Source: Pleodorina starrii
Lineage: Eukaryota > Chlorophyta > Chlorophyceae > Chlamydomonadales > Volvocaceae
Direction of reading: 5' to 3'
Assembly: GCA_030267565.1 (NCBI GenBank)
Contig: BRXU01000012.1
Coordinates: 2,912,501-2,976,500 of the forward strand
DNA length: 64,000 nucleotides
The translations under genes and the position numbers were made by a program. Positions 1-12,296 of this stretch are shown in pieces (within the stretch, counting starts at the first letter, position 1; the number at the start of each line of letters is the position of its first letter). A model generated the notes under the pieces. The model worked only from the letters and a program-made list of their open reading frames with translations. It was not told the origin of the DNA and ran no database searches.

Positions 1-19
1 TACAGGACTTTTTGGCCGC

Positions 20-69
20 ATTACGTAAATACGTAATGTAAATTACAGTTACGCGGAACGTGTAACTGT
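20..69. repeat. Two small perfect inverted repeats at the window start
   Basis: Positions 20-37 form an 8-bp palindrome pair (ATTACGTA / TACGTAAT, 2-nt loop). Positions 45-52 and 62-69 form a second 8-bp stem (ACAGTTAC / GTAACTGT). They lie 3' of the first LRR gene. No function can be assigned. Confidence 0.6.
43..47 (-). terminator. Candidate TGTAA polyadenylation motif
   Basis: TTACA on the plus strand reads TGTAA on the minus strand, the usual chlorophycean polyadenylation motif. It lies about 236 nt beyond the stop codon of the LRR gene at 283-2622. A 5-mer is weak evidence on its own. Confidence 0.35.
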
Positions 70-259
70 AACTCCCAACACTAGATCCACAACAGGGCTC
101 GAGGTCCAAGTTTAGTTTGGCTGCAGAGGGGCGGGCAGCAGCGGGACGCACATCCGCCCGTGTGTGCAGCGCAATGCCGCGTATAAATAGACTCGCCCCC
201 CGCTGTGCTGTCAGCACCAATGCAGAAGCGCGGCTCACACAGCTTCCAGGGCCATGCCA

Positions 260-3200
260 ACTCCTGCACGCACACCCGTCCTTCAGCACATACGCCACGA
301 ATGCTCACTCGCCGCCATCTGTGCTGCAACCCTCCCTTTACCTTCCCCTCCCTTCCCCTCCATTCCCTTCCCTGGAGGACTGGAGAAGGTCCGGCCCCAC
401 AGCAGCGAACCTTTATGGCCGTGTGCTGGCAGCAAGAGACCCTTCCTGAGCGTGCCAACGGACACGCGTGCCGCCACACCGCCATCCTCCAGACGCCTGT
501 TCAGCTCCCAGGCAGTGCCGTCGTTCCGCACCCGCTGCATTATGGCGCCAGTGAGCCTGCGGACGATATCCTCCGCATCCTCTGCTGCCTGCTGACGGCA
601 TGGAGCCTCATCCTGCTCCTCCTCATCCGCCTCCTCCTCCACCTCTTCCTCATCCACCTCCTGCTCCTCCTTCTCCACTTCCTCCTCCTGCTCCTCCTCT
701 CCCCCTTCTCCCTCCTCTCCCCCTTCTTCCTCCATCTCCTCCACCTTTTCCTCCTCCATCTCCTCCTCCACCTCCTGCTCCTCCTCTCCCTCCTCTTCCC
801 CCTCGCCCTGAACCTCCCCCTCTTCCTCCTCCTCTCCCTCCTCTTCCCCCTCTCCCTCCACCCCCTCCTCCTCCTCCCCTCCCTGCACCTCTTTGTCATC
901 CTCGGAAGTTCCCGCAAAACTGGGCGCCCACTGGCTGTACGTCCAGCACCGGAGCGAGGCATTGTCCGCCGTGGCACGGGCCACCTCGGCCGCCTCATCT
1001 ACCGCTACTGCCTCCGCGCCCACGTACTCGGTGCCCTCCTCACTTTCAAGCGGCCTACTCCCCACGTGGCCTAGTGGGTCGCGGTCCAGGTGGATGTGCA
1101 GCGGCCGGCTCCGCAGCTCCGCCTCCTGGGGTAGCGCCAGCAGGCCCTCCACCAAGGCCGTGTACTTCCTGCCGGTGTGCAGCCGCTCACAGGAGCGCAC
1201 CACCACCTCCTCACACATCGGCAGGGCAACCAGCAGGGACACCAGGTTGGCAGGCGTGAGGCCCGCGCACCAGTGGAACTCCAGCCGCTGCAGCCTCGGT
1301 GCCAGCAGTGGAGCACATGTGAGCTCCAGGCTGGCCATGCTTGCGCGGTGCTGCACCTGGAACACATTGAGGTGCTTCGGGGGCTCAATGAGTCGCTGCA
1401 GCGCCCTGCCCAGCATCGGCACCTCCCGGTCAAAGCTGAGCCGGGTAGTGTCCACCTGCAGGACGTCCAGGTAGCGCAACAGCGAGTCGCTCAGGATGAG
1501 CCCCAGCCCGGCCTCCTGGACCCTCAGCTGGTTCAGCCGCAGCCCCGCCGCTGTCGCCGCTACAGTGACGCTTACAAGGAGGCGGTGGTCGGAGGCATCC
1601 ATGTCCCAGATGCGTATCTGCTGCTGCTGCTGTGGCCCACCACTGCTGCTGCAGTCTTCTGACGTTCTCATCCTGGTCAGCAGGACGCGCCCTCCCTCGA
1701 TCTCCAGCTCCTCAAGCGCCTCACCGAGTCCAAAGCACAGCACGTGCCGCAGGCTGGGGTTGGTGGCTGGCATCCCTTGCAGCCGGAGCGTGCGGAGATT
1801 TGGGAAGTGAGCAAGCACCTTGGCCTCCGCTGGAGACACCGAAACGTTGAAGTCCCGGGCGTTGGAGTCCCTGGCGGGCTGCTCGAAGCTCAGCGTGAGG
1901 TCCCGCAGCCGTGTTAGGTATTCCGCCAACACCTCGAGGAAATTGAGCCCCTGGAAGAAGCAGATCTGAAGACGCTGCAGGCGGGGGAGGTGATCCGCGA
2001 TGCCACGGTAGAAGGACCCCGGGTCGGCTGGGACCCACGCGCCCACCAGCCTCAGGTCCTGCAGGGAGGGGAACCTCGCAGCCAGCCGTTTGGGGAGTGT
2101 TGTGGAGAGCTCGACGGCCTCGTCGTCCGAGTTGGTGAGCACCCCGATGTGGAGCTCCTGGATGTTCTTGGTGGTCCCTGGGGCAGCATCGAAGACCGCC
2201 AGCAGCCGCTCGCACAGGCCGGCCGGCCGCCACTGGTGCTGCGTCAGCCCCCACTGTTCAAAGTAAAACGGGGTCCGGAACCATAGCTCCACGCGCAGGC
2301 AGGTGCACCGTTGCCTGCGCCGAAGCCGGTATGCCCAGCCGCGCAAGACCGCCTGCAGCCTCTCGTCCAGCTGCTCTTGTTGCCCCCTCGTTGGGGCCTG
2401 GAAGCGGAGGTGGAGCTCGGGATCGTCGTTGTCGACGACGTCCCGGCCGTCACGGCAAGTTAGACGAAGCGCGTTCAAGTCACGCATCTCAAACAGCCGC
2501 CCTATTTTGAGCACCAAGTCAGAAATAATGTTGAAGGCCGCAAACACATTGGGTGGAACTTCGGGCCCGCTAGGATCAGCTCCATGGATGGAGATCCCCC
2601 CGCTTGTCGCACAGTCTGCCATCGCGCTTTCCTGCCCTGGCGGCTGGACGGAGCAGCAGCAGAAGATGGGAACCACCAACACCGAGGGGCGCACAGCGGC
2701 GGCGTGGCAACAAGCGGCGTGAGCGGGGGTTTCACGGCCAAGGGCGGGGACGAGGGCGGGTGCAGGGTGAGAGTCGAGGAGAGGGGCATGCGATGCGGAC
2801 CTATGCCTGGCGACCACTATGCTGATGTATATTAGGATATTCCATCACTGCTCATACTGGTTAGATGTCATGCAGTGCTGCGGTTGGGCATAATGACATT
2901 CTACATGCAGCCCAAATCGTGCAACGCGCAAAGGCATGTGTGCTCCCCTCTTGACGTACCTTTTCTCACATGCCAGAGCCCCAAATAGGCAAGGAGTGAT
3001 GTCCCTGCGCCGAACGGTCAATCAGGTGACATAGCATGGTGAAAATTAGTCGATCCTGCTGCCGTTACGCGCCCGTGCACTGAATGTCCGCGTTCCCAAT
3101 TTGTGATAATGACAAGATCAACTCAATTTGTTTATATGAACGCTGTTAGGGGATGCTGTTAGGGGTGGTAATTCTGAGATGCGGGCTCAGCCCACAGTCG

Positions 3201-3340
3201 CGATGCGGCGAACCAACAAGCATAGCATACGAATGATGATATTCAACCAAGTGCTCTACATTCAACAGTAGGCGGGGTCCCATCCCTGTGCCGGGGATCA
3301 GGAGTCCAGCGGGGCCCGACGCCCGTCAGTTATTACTGAA
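260..3340. repeat. Segmental duplication, copy A (LRR gene 1 plus flanks)
   Basis: The 3' flank, gene and upstream region (to about 3340) match 18400-20966 plus 22303-22760. The upstream block includes the shared stretch around TCATGCAGTGCTGCGG (2873), the text around CAGAGCCCCAAATA (2974) and the start of the TCAGCCCACAGTCGCGATGC block (3187). The shared upstream region implies that the promoter was duplicated with the gene. Confidence 0.75.
283..2622 (-). CDS. F-box-like/leucine-rich repeat protein with acidic C-terminal tract (paralog 1)
   Basis: The ATG at 2622 gives 779 aa. The frame stays open upstream but has only a GTG there, and the paralog starts at the matching ATG, so this start is chosen. 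Residues about 15-65 look like an F-box: a short helical region, then NALRLTCRDGRDVVD. Next comes a region rich in LRR-like strands (FPSLQDLRL, LPRLQRLQIC, LTRLRDLTLSF). An uninterrupted Glu-rich tract follows (nt about 600-890), encoded by a GAG triplet expansion, and then a short conserved tail. If it is an F-box protein it would act as an SCF substrate adaptor, but that is inference. The gene is intronless and 60-70% similar by eye to the gene at 18554-20659. This copy reads past the point where the paralog stops, adding about 45 residues. Confidence 0.72.
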   Translation of the reverse strand: MADCATSGGISIHGADPSGPEVPPNVFAAFNIISDLVLKIGRLFEMRDLNALRLTCRDGRDVVDNDDPELHLRFQAPTRGQQEQLDERLQAVLRGWAYRLRRRQRCTCLRVELWFRTPFYFEQWGLTQHQWRPAGLCERLLAVFDAAPGTTKNIQELHIGVLTNSDDEAVELSTTLPKRLAARFPSLQDLRLVGAWVPADPGSFYRGIADHLPRLQRLQICFFQGLNFLEVLAEYLTRLRDLTLSFEQPARDSNARDFNVSVSPAEAKVLAHFPNLRTLRLQGMPATNPSLRHVLCFGLGEALEELEIEGGRVLLTRMRTSEDCSSSGGPQQQQQIRIWDMDASDHRLLVSVTVAATAAGLRLNQLRVQEAGLGLILSDSLLRYLDVLQVDTTRLSFDREVPMLGRALQRLIEPPKHLNVFQVQHRASMASLELTCAPLLAPRLQRLEFHWCAGLTPANLVSLLVALPMCEEVVVRSCERLHTGRKYTALVEGLLALPQEAELRSRPLHIHLDRDPLGHVGSRPLESEEGTEYVGAEAVAVDEAAEVARATADNASLRCWTYSQWAPSFAGTSEDDKEVQGGEEEEGVEGEGEEEGEEEEEGEVQGEGEEEGEEEQEVEEEMEEEKVEEMEEEGGEEGEGGEEEQEEEVEKEEQEVDEEEVEEEADEEEQDEAPCRQQAAEDAEDIVRRLTGAIMQRVRNDGTAWELNRRLEDGGVAARVSVGTLRKGLLLPAHGHKGSLLWGRTFSSPPGKGMEGKGGEGKGRVAAQMAASEHSWRMC

Positions 3341-3354
3341 CTGCGCAGCGTGAC

Positions 3355-3465
3355 TTAATTAGTTTCAGCTGTAGTAAGTTTCAGTTTCAGTTTCAACTTT
3401 AGTTCTAGTTTTAGTTAGTCTAAGCTGTAGTTAGTTTCAGCTGTAGTTAGTTTCAAACCCGCTTA
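3355..3465. repeat. Degenerate low-complexity GTTTCAG/TGTAGTTAG repeat
   Basis: About 110 bp of imperfect tandem copies of GTTTCAG, CTGTAGTTAG and similar units. It is AT-rich relative to its surroundings. No coding potential is seen. Confidence 0.7.
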
Positions 3466-4444
3466 CGCCGCTCGTAACCATGCACGCCGCTACCTGACCT
3501 GAGCTGGAGAGGCACTGCCCTGGGGCTTCTGAGCCGCACGACAGGTACTGCTGGCGACGGAAGCCTGGGGCATTAAGACGATAGCGCAGCGGAGAGCCCC
3601 AAGGGCCCCGGCCGGGAGGCGACACAGCCCCCACAGCCCGAGGCGCCCCGGCGTGTCTAGGCGTGTCTCGGCGCGGATACATCGCTCCGGGGAGGGCACG
3701 TAGCCGGCGGCTAGGGGCGGCGGCCATGTCCGGGCGGGGTTAGGGTGGCAGCGGCCCTCCGCCTTCCGCCAGGGAGGACGACACAGGGCGGCGGTGCAGG
3801 GAGGGAGGGAGGGAGGGAGGGCAGCATTGAAGCTCCTGTGCGCGGCATTCGGAATGACAACCCGGTTGGCGTGCTGGGAAGCAGGGTGGCCAGTCGAGGC
3901 GGCGGCGAAGTACACCCTAAGTAGGCAACACCTTAAGTAGGCAACCTCATATCGTGCATGGTGCAGCGGCATGGTGGCTGGTTGTAGTCCCTGTAGATAA
4001 CAGCGGTGGAGAGGGTGACCGGCCCGGCGCCCGTGCACTGAATTACCGCGTTCCCAATTTTTTACTGAGACAAAATCAACGTACTTTGTTTGTGTGAACG
4101 CTGTTAAGGGGTGGTAATCCTGAGATGCGGGCTCATGTCGGATCAGTTTACCGTCACCGGCAGTTTACCGTCCGTATTTCCTGTTATTGCGGATTTGCGT
4201 AGTTTGTTGGTTCTACGTCAGTCTTGGTTGTTTGCTTTCGAGTTCGTAACGTAGTATAGCTTACGTGAAGATCTCGGGGGTATGATGTCGTACAGTTGTT
4301 TTGCGTATTTTAGTCGAGTGCTTGGCTTGTTGCCTTGTCTCGTTTTGCTCTCAGGCAGTCGCCTGTGAGCAACTAGTAGGCCCCTTTCGTTAGGTTAAGG
4401 ACCTGGCCTAGCGGAAGAGACATGTAAGGTCTTTCATCGTCACT
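3466..4444. other. Intergenic, no gene recognised
   Basis: Contains a (GGGA)n run at about 3800-3820. At 4025-4140 there is another copy of the block seen at 3072-3190 and 22406-22515 (key words CCGCGTTCCCAATTT, GGGGTGGTAATCCTGAGATG). Open frames here show no recognisable protein pattern. Confidence 0.5.
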
Positions 4445-5444
4445 CTTTTTGGGCGGGGCCCCAGCGCGAAGCGCCCAGGGGGGCCCCGCCCTGTAGAATT
4501 GCCCATGTCCGTGGGACGTGGGAAGTAATTGGACAAGTGTAGACTTTCGGCCAACGGAAAGTCTGCATAAGTAAAAGATTACATTCTGTATTGCACGGTA
4601 AACGTATTATTGGAACCCAACATCGCATGAGTAAAAACCAGTTTGGCAGTCTCCATGGACCGAGGCCGAGGTCAAACCAACACCTCTCGGCCTATAATGA
4701 ATTCCAGAAGATTCTTCGTTCCTTAAAGTGGAATTCTGACAAGACGGCGTGAAATGAATCTTCGTTTCGGAAACAAACTATGTTTGCATTGCGAACATTC
4801 TTCTCGCGACCACACCACAGCAGCTCTGCTAGCCGGTCCGATCGTCTTGACGCATATCACTATTACAAAGGTTGCAAGGAGCAAACCATAAGCGGCAAAC
4901 TGCTGGTCGTTGGACGCCAAGCCGCCAATGCACGCACGAGCGATGCGGCGGTCTTCTGCGGGCCGCCCAACAAGTCCAGTCGGCAACCTAGGGGACTTCT
5001 ACAGTCCCTGTCCTAATGTTAAAGTTGTCGAGCCTCCTCTACGATACGGCGGATACCTCGGTAGCGAAGCCTGTGCACTCTCGTCGGCAACTGCACGTCG
5101 TCGCGACCCTCGCAAACAGTTCTGCTGCCCTTCTATTGTCAGCCTGCGTGATATGTGAATGATACACTCCATGTCTACTGTCATGTTACTTAAGCCAATG
5201 CGCTCGCGGGAAGAGTTGCACAGCGCAGTGCCGAGACGGAGCGCGATGCTATACGTGGGGCGGATTGCTGAAGCTGCATGCATTTCGGATATAAATCTCT
5301 GGCTGTCTAATAACAGCAGGACTGTCAGGACACTCTCACACTTGACACCCTCGCCGCCCTAGCGCACAACTTAATAACCCGTACGGATTGAACGGGGCCC
5401 CGCCCTTTTTCCGGCTTCAAGGAAGCCGACACCAACCCCTTGTC
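4445..5444 (-). repeat. Hairpin-ended repeat, copy a (inverted)
   Basis: One of six copies of an unclassified repeat. Read in its own orientation it starts GACAAGGGGTTGGTGTCGG, carries a small hairpin GGCTTCCTTGAAGCC and then GGGCGGGGCCCC. It ends in a large GC-rich hairpin (arms GGGCGGGGCCCC / GGGGCCCCGCCC around GCGCGAAGCGC) followed by AAAAAG. Copy a is inverted relative to copy b, so the pair forms a palindrome of about 1-kb arms with a 646-bp spacer. No transposase-like ORF is present. Confidence 0.8.
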
Positions 5445-6090
5445 CCTTGCCTGTGGCCGAGACACTTCCATCGTCCTCGTATTTGCACCATTTGTGCAAT
5501 ACTGAGCATTATGTGGTCAGCCGTTCTGCGTGGAGCCGACTTCGCCAGCAGCCGGTGGATGATCCTATCTACGTTACGGTGACGCCTCGTCGCGAGTGTG
5601 CCGCATTGCCGTTGCGCCATTTATGTATATTTGGTGCATGTGAAACGGCTTACTGGATGCAGCGATGTTCCCAGCAAAACGAGACAAAAAAAGGAAATGA
5701 CAGGCGCTTGGCTACTACCTAGAAAGACGAGGGTTCGCCGAGGCAATGACTACCTATCCGCGCCGTATTGCTGACAAATCAGGTCCCCTAAAAAGACCTC
5801 AGAAATATATGTGACATCAAGGTGCGTTGATTTTGCAGCTGCTAAGATCGCGCAGAGAACTGGCGAATGACCCTACTGATCAGGCAGGGCGCCGCAGAAT
5901 GGATCCGCGGGCTTGCGAGCTACGTAATAGCCCTATGAATCGCACCGTAAATGCAGTCGAGCTCGCCAACTGACGCAGCTCCTGCAACAAGGCCTCGGTA
6001 CCGACAAGACAAGAGGGCTACCGGGCAAAACAAGATGCCGAGTACGCGCGTCCGCGCCCCGGAACTCCCAGTGTTCGACACTTACTTCGA
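5445..6090. other. Spacer between inverted repeat copies a and b
   Basis: About 650 bp with no recognisable gene or RNA. It is the loop of the large inverted repeat 4445-5444 / 6091-7100. Confidence 0.5.
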
Positions 6091-7100
6091 GACAAGGGGT
6101 TGGTGTCGGCTTCCTTGAAGCCGGAAAAAGGGCGGGGCCCCGTTCAATCCGTACGGGTTATTAAGTTGTGTGCTAGGGCGGCGAGGGTGTCAAGTGTGAG
6201 AGTGTCCTGACAGTCCTGCTGTTATTAGACAGCCAGAGATTCATATCCGAAATGCATGCAGCTTCAGCAATCCGCCCCACGTATAGCATCGCGCTCCGTC
6301 TCGGCACTGTGCTGTGCAACTCTTCCCGCGAGCGCATTGGCTTAAGTAACATGACAGTAGACATGGAGTGTATCATTCACATATCACGCAGGCTGACAAT
6401 AGAAGGGCAGCAGAACTGTTTGCGAGGGTCGCGACGACGTGCAGTTGCCGACGAGAGTGCACAGGCTTCGCTACCGAGGTATCCGCCGTATCGTAGAGGA
6501 GGCTCGACAACTTTAACATTAGGACATGGACTGTAGAAGTCCCCTAGGTTGCCGACTGGCCCGCAGAAGACCGCCGCATCGCTCGTGCGTGCATTGGCGG
6601 CTTGGCGTCCAACGACCAGCAGTTTGCCGCTCATGGTTTGCTCCTTGCAACCTTTGTAATAGTAATATGCGTCAAGACGATCGGACCGGCTAGCAGAGCT
6701 GCTGTGGTGTGGTGGCAAGAAGAATGTTCGCAATGCAAACATAGTTGGTTGCTTGCCGAAACGAAGATTCATTTCACGCCGTCATGTCAGAATTCCACTT
6801 GAAGGAACGATGAATCTTCTGGAATTAATTATAGGCCGAGAGGTGTTGGTTTGACCTCGGCCTCGGTCCATGGAGACTGCCAAACTGGCTTTTACTCATA
6901 CGAGGTTGGGTTCCTATAATAAATTTACCGTGCAATAAAGAATGTAATCTTTTACTTATGCAGCCCGTCCGATGGCCGAAAGTCTACACTTGTCCAATTA
7001 CTTCCATCCCACGTCCCACGCACGTCCCACGCACGGACATGGGCAATCCTACAGGGCGGGGCCCCCCTGGGCGCTTCGCGCTGGGGCCCCGCCCAAAAAG
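6091..7100 (+). repeat. Hairpin-ended repeat, copy b
   Basis: Same termini as copy a but on the plus strand. From about 6390 onward it becomes nearly identical to the first unit of the 2598-bp tandem array; the first 300 bp are homologous but diverged. Confidence 0.8.
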
Positions 7101-8523
7101 CTCTGGTGGCTTTTCGGCTGTGATGGGCGGACCGGATGCCAGAGGCGCTGCGAACAAGGGGACAAGCTCGGCGAAGGTACACCACGTACGCCCGCCTACT
7201 TGATCCTGCAGCAGCGACACTGACCAAGCCGCACCGGACACGACAACAAGGAGATCAGGGACCGACGTATTCCCTACCTCCTTGAGCTACCGGTTGGAAG
7301 GATGAAGATGATCGCTGTGCGACACTATCAAGAGAATTACTCGTGCAGTCAACCTCCAGGGGACGGCACGGGGCCTACTGTCTAGCTCAGAACTTTACAA
7401 GTGTTCAGAGCCGAAAAGCGACCAGACTGGCTCGCTTTCGGCCTTAAATACGCACAACAGTTCATTACGGAACCCTCGGATAAGCGTAAGGCCCCGGATT
7501 ACGGAACGCCGGACACGGGCCCGGTGTTCCTACCACCAACGCTCACACAGCGATACGTCACGTCTTACTATCAACAAATAGATCACAACATTTACGCCAT
7601 AACGCGCCCAAGAGCGGCGCGTGCGACACACAACTCACAAAGATCCGTAACCAAGTGACCGCGAACGGGCGATCACACCAGTCAGACTGGCGAGCAGTCA
7701 TTCAAGTACGACTGCACCGAAATCAAGTTCTTCTAACAAGCAAACAGACAAAACAGTACTTGCCGTTAATTAACCGTTTGACGGCAATTCGTCGATGACA
7801 CCCAAACGCTCTGTCAGCTGTCGGAACAGCTGGCTGCACAAAAGACCAAACATGTGCCTAGTGACCAGACCAGACCGACACTCAGCCCACAGTCGCGATG
7901 CGGCGACTTAACAAGAATAGCATACGAATGATGATAAGTGCTCTACATTCCATGTGCTCTACATACTACATTCAACCGTAACCGGGGTCCCATCCTGTGC
8001 CGGGGGGCCCAGGGCCCGATGCCCGGGCCCGATGCCCGTCAGTTATTACTGGTAGTTGTTAGATTGGGGTCCTTACAAGGTGGTCCAGCTTTCACAACGG
8101 TCGCTATCCGTATCGGCTAGACGGACAGCGCAGTTATTTGGATGGAATCGTTACAAGGGGACCAGTTTTCACACCGGTCGCTGGCCGTACCGGCTAGACG
8201 GACTGTTCATCCTACCCCAGGAGCAACCCGCCGGGGGGTGCCATGGCTGGCCTGACCCGTCGAGTCCGCAAGCAACATGCAGGTGCTGCCAACCCAGCAC
8301 CTGAGAAGGGTTGCACCCGCTGTGCCCCGACACGTCACAAAGAAGACGGCATCGTGTGTGCATTTGCGGCTTGGCGTCCTACAACCATTTGCCCCTCATA
8401 ATTTGTCGCTTGCAAACTTTTATATTCTTTGTAATAGTAATATGCGTCAAGGCGGTCGGACCGGCTAGCAGAACTGTGGTATGGTCGCGGCGGGACCGAT
8501 GTTCGCTATGCGGGTGTCGAAAC

Positions 8524-9698
8524 GACAAGGGGTTGGTGTCGGCTTCCTTGAAGCCGGAAAAAGGGCGGGGCCCCACTAAATCCGTACGGGTTAAGTGCTA
8601 GGGCAGCGAGGGCGTGAAGTGTGAGAGTGTCGACATTCCTGCTGATAGACAGCCAGAGCTTTTTTCCCGAAATGCCTGCTAGCCGAGTCGTTAGCAAGGC
8701 CTGCCGGCGCCGCGCCAAGCGCGTCATCCCGTCGGGTGCATGAGCGCATGTGCGCATCGACCGAAATACGGCATTTCCAAAGCGAGCGGCGAGGGCGTCG
8801 ACTGTGAGAGTGTCGACATTCCTGCTGATAGGCAGCCAGAGCTTTATACCTGAAATGCCTGCGGCTTCAGCAATCCGACCCATGTTTAGCATCGCGCGCC
8901 GTCTCGGCACTGTGCAACTCTTCCGGCCAGCGCATTGGCTGAAGTAACATGACAGTAGACATGGAGTGTATCATTTACACATCACGCAGGCTGACAATAG
9001 AAGGGCAGCAGAACTGTTTGCGAGGGTCGCGACGACGTGCAGTTGCCGACGAGAGTGCACAGGCTTCGCTACCGAGGTATCCGCCGTATCGTAGAGGAGG
9101 CTCGACAACTTTAACATTAGGACATGGACTGTAGAAGTCCCCTAGGTTGCCGACTGGCCCGCAGAAGACCGCCGCATCGCTCGTGCGTGCATTGGCGGCT
9201 TGGCGTCCAACGACCAGCAGTTTGCCGCTCATGGTTTGCTCCTTGCAACCTTTGTAATATTAATATGCGTCAAGACGATCGGACCGGCTAGCAGAGCTGC
9301 TGTGGTGTGGTGGCAAGAAGAATGTTCGCAATGCAAACATAGTTGGTTGCTTGCCGAAACGAAGATTCATTTCACGCCGTCATGTCAGAATTCCACTTGA
9401 AGGAACGATGAATCTTCTGGAATTAATTATAGGCCGAGAGGTGTTGGTTTGACCTCGGCCTCGGTCCATGGAGACTGCCAAACTGGCTTTTACTCATACG
9501 AGGTTGGGTTCCTATAATAAATTTACCGTGCAATAAAGAATGTAATCTTTTACTTATGCAGCCCGTCCGATGGCCGAAAGTCTACACTTGTCCAATTACT
9601 TCCATCCCACGTCCCACGCACGTCCCACGCACGGACATGGGCAATCCTACAGGGCGGGGCCCCCCTGGGCGCTTCGCGCTGGGGCCCCGCCCAAAAAG
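8524..9698 (+). repeat. Hairpin-ended repeat, copy c
   Basis: Terminal hairpins as in copy a. This version has an internal partial duplication near its 5' end: AGAGTGTCGACATTCCTGCT occurs twice, at about 8622 and 8806. Confidence 0.8.
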
Positions 9699-11121
9699 CT
9701 CTGGTGGCTTTTCGGCTGTGATGGGCGGACCGGATGCCAGAGGCGCTGCGAACAAGGGGACAAGCTCGGCGAAGGTACACCACGTACGCCCACCTACTTG
9801 ATCCTGCAGCAGCGACACTGACCAAGCCGCACCGGACACGACAACAAGGAGATCAGGGACCGACGTATTCCCTACCTCCTTGAGCTACCGGTTGGAAGGA
9901 TGAAGATGATCGCTGTGCGACACTATCAAGAGAATTACTCGTGCAGTCAACCTCCAGGGGACGGCACGGGGCCTACTGTCTAGCTCAGAACTTTACAAGT
10001 GTTCAGAGCCGAAAAGCGACCAGACTGGCTCGCTTTCGGCCTTAAATACGCACAACAGTTCATTACGGAACCCTCGGATAAGCGTAAGGCCCCGGATTAC
10101 GGAACGCCGGACACGGGCCCGGTGTTCCTACCACCAACGCTCACACAGCGATACGTCACGTCTTACTATCAACAAATAGATCACAACATTTACGCCATAA
10201 CGCGCCCAAGAGCGGCGCGTGCGACACACAACTCACAAAGATCCGTAACCAAGTGACCGCGAACGGGCGATCACACCAGTCAGACTGGCGAGCAGTCATT
10301 CAAGTACGACTGCACCGAAATCAAGTTCTTCTAACAAGCAAACAGACAAAACAGTACTTGCCGTTAATTAACCGTTTGACGGCAATTCGTCGATGACACC
10401 CAAACGCTCTGTCAGCTGTCGGAACAGCTGGCTGCACAAAAGACCAAACATGTGCCTAGTGACCAGACCAGACCGACACTCAGCCCACAGTCGCGATGCG
10501 GCGACTTAACAAGAATAGCATACGAATGATGATAAGTGCTCTACATTCCATGTGCTCTACATACTACATTCAACCGTAACCGGGGTCCCATCCTGTGCCG
10601 GGGGGCCCAGGGCCCGATGCCCGGGCCCGATGCCCGTCAGTTATTACTGGTAGTTGTTAGATTGGGGTCCTTACAAGGTGGTCCAGCTTTCACAACGGTC
10701 GCTATCCGTATCGGCTAGACGGACAGCGCAGTTATTTGGATGGAATCGTTACAAGGGGACCAGTTTTCACACCGGTCGCTGGCCGTACCGGCTAGACGGA
10801 CTGTTCATCCTACCCCAGGAGCAACCCGCCGGGAGGTGCCATGGCTGGCCTGACCCGTCGAGTCCGCAAGCAACATGCAGGTGCTGCCAACCCAGCACCT
10901 GAGAAGGGTTGCACCCGCTGTGCCCCGACACGTCACAAAGAAGACGGCATCGTGTGTGCATTTGCGGCTTGGCGTCCTACAACCATTTGCCCCTCATAAT
11001 TTGTCGCTTGCAAACTTTTATATTCTTTGTAATAGTAATATGCGTCAAGGCGGTCGGACCGGCTAGCAGAACTGTGGTATGGTCGCGGCGGGACCGATGT
11101 TCGCTATGCGGGTGTCGAAAC

Positions 11122-12296
11122 GACAAGGGGTTGGTGTCGGCTTCCTTGAAGCCGGAAAAAGGGCGGGGCCCCACTAAATCCGTACGGGTTAAGTGCTAGG
11201 GCAGCGAGGGCGTGAAGTGTGAGAGTGTCGACATTCCTGCTGATAGACAGCCAGAGCTTTTTTCCCGAAATGCCTGCTAGCCGAGTCGTTAGCAAGGCCT
11301 GCCGGCGCCGCGCCAAGCGCGTCATCCCGTCGGGTGCATGAGCGCATGTGCGCATCGACCGAAATACGGCATTTCCAAAGCGAGCGGCGAGGGCGTCGAC
11401 TGTGAGAGTGTCGACATTCCTGCTGATAGGCAGCCAGAGCTTTATACCTGAAATGCCTGCGGCTTCAGCAATCCGACCCATGTTTAGCATCGCGCGCCGT
11501 CTCGGCACTGTGCAACTCTTCCGGCCAGCGCATTGGCTGAAGTAACATGACAGTAGACATGGAGTGTATCATTTACACATCACGCAGGCTGACAATAGAA
11601 GGGCAGCAGAACTGTTTGCGAGGGTCGCGACGACGTGCAGTTGCCGACGAGAGTGCACAGGCTTCGCTACCGAGGTATCCGCCGTATCGTAGAGGAGGCT
11701 CGACAACTTTAACATTAGGACATGGACTGTAGAAGTCCCCTAGGTTGCCGACTGGCCCGCAGAAGACCGCCGCATCGCTCGTGCGTGCATTGGCGGCTTG
11801 GCGTCCAACGACCAGCAGTTTGCCGCTCATGGTTTGCTCCTTGCAACCTTTGTAATAGTAATATGCGTCAAGACGATCGGACCGGCTAGCAGAGCTGCTG
11901 TGGTGTGGTGGCAAGAAGAATGTTCGCAATGCAAACATAGTTGGTTGCTTGCCGAAACGAAGATTCATTTCACGCCGTCATGTCAGAATTCCACTTGAAG
12001 GAACGATGAATCTTCTGGAATTAATTATAGGCCGAGAGGTGTTGGTTTGACCTCGGCCTCGGTCCATGGAGACTGCCAAACTGGCTTTTACTCATACGAG
12101 GTTGGGTTCCTATAATAAATTTACCGTGCAATAAAGAATGTAATCTTTTACTTATGCAGCCCGTCCGATGGCCGAAAGTCTACACTTGTCCAATTACTTC
12201 CATCCCACGTCCCACGCACGTCCCACGCACGGACATGGGCAATCCTACAGGGCGGGGCCCCCCTGGGCGCTTCGCGCTGGGGCCCCGCCCAAAAAG
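11122..12296 (+). repeat. Hairpin-ended repeat, copy d
   Basis: Identical to copy c apart from isolated bases; it lies in the second tandem unit. Confidence 0.8.

Noticed and set aside
205..1259. Long plus-strand open frames rich in Leu or Pro
   Set aside because: They are antisense shadows of the GAG-encoded acidic tract of the LRR gene; composition is explained entirely by the CTC/CCT repeat.
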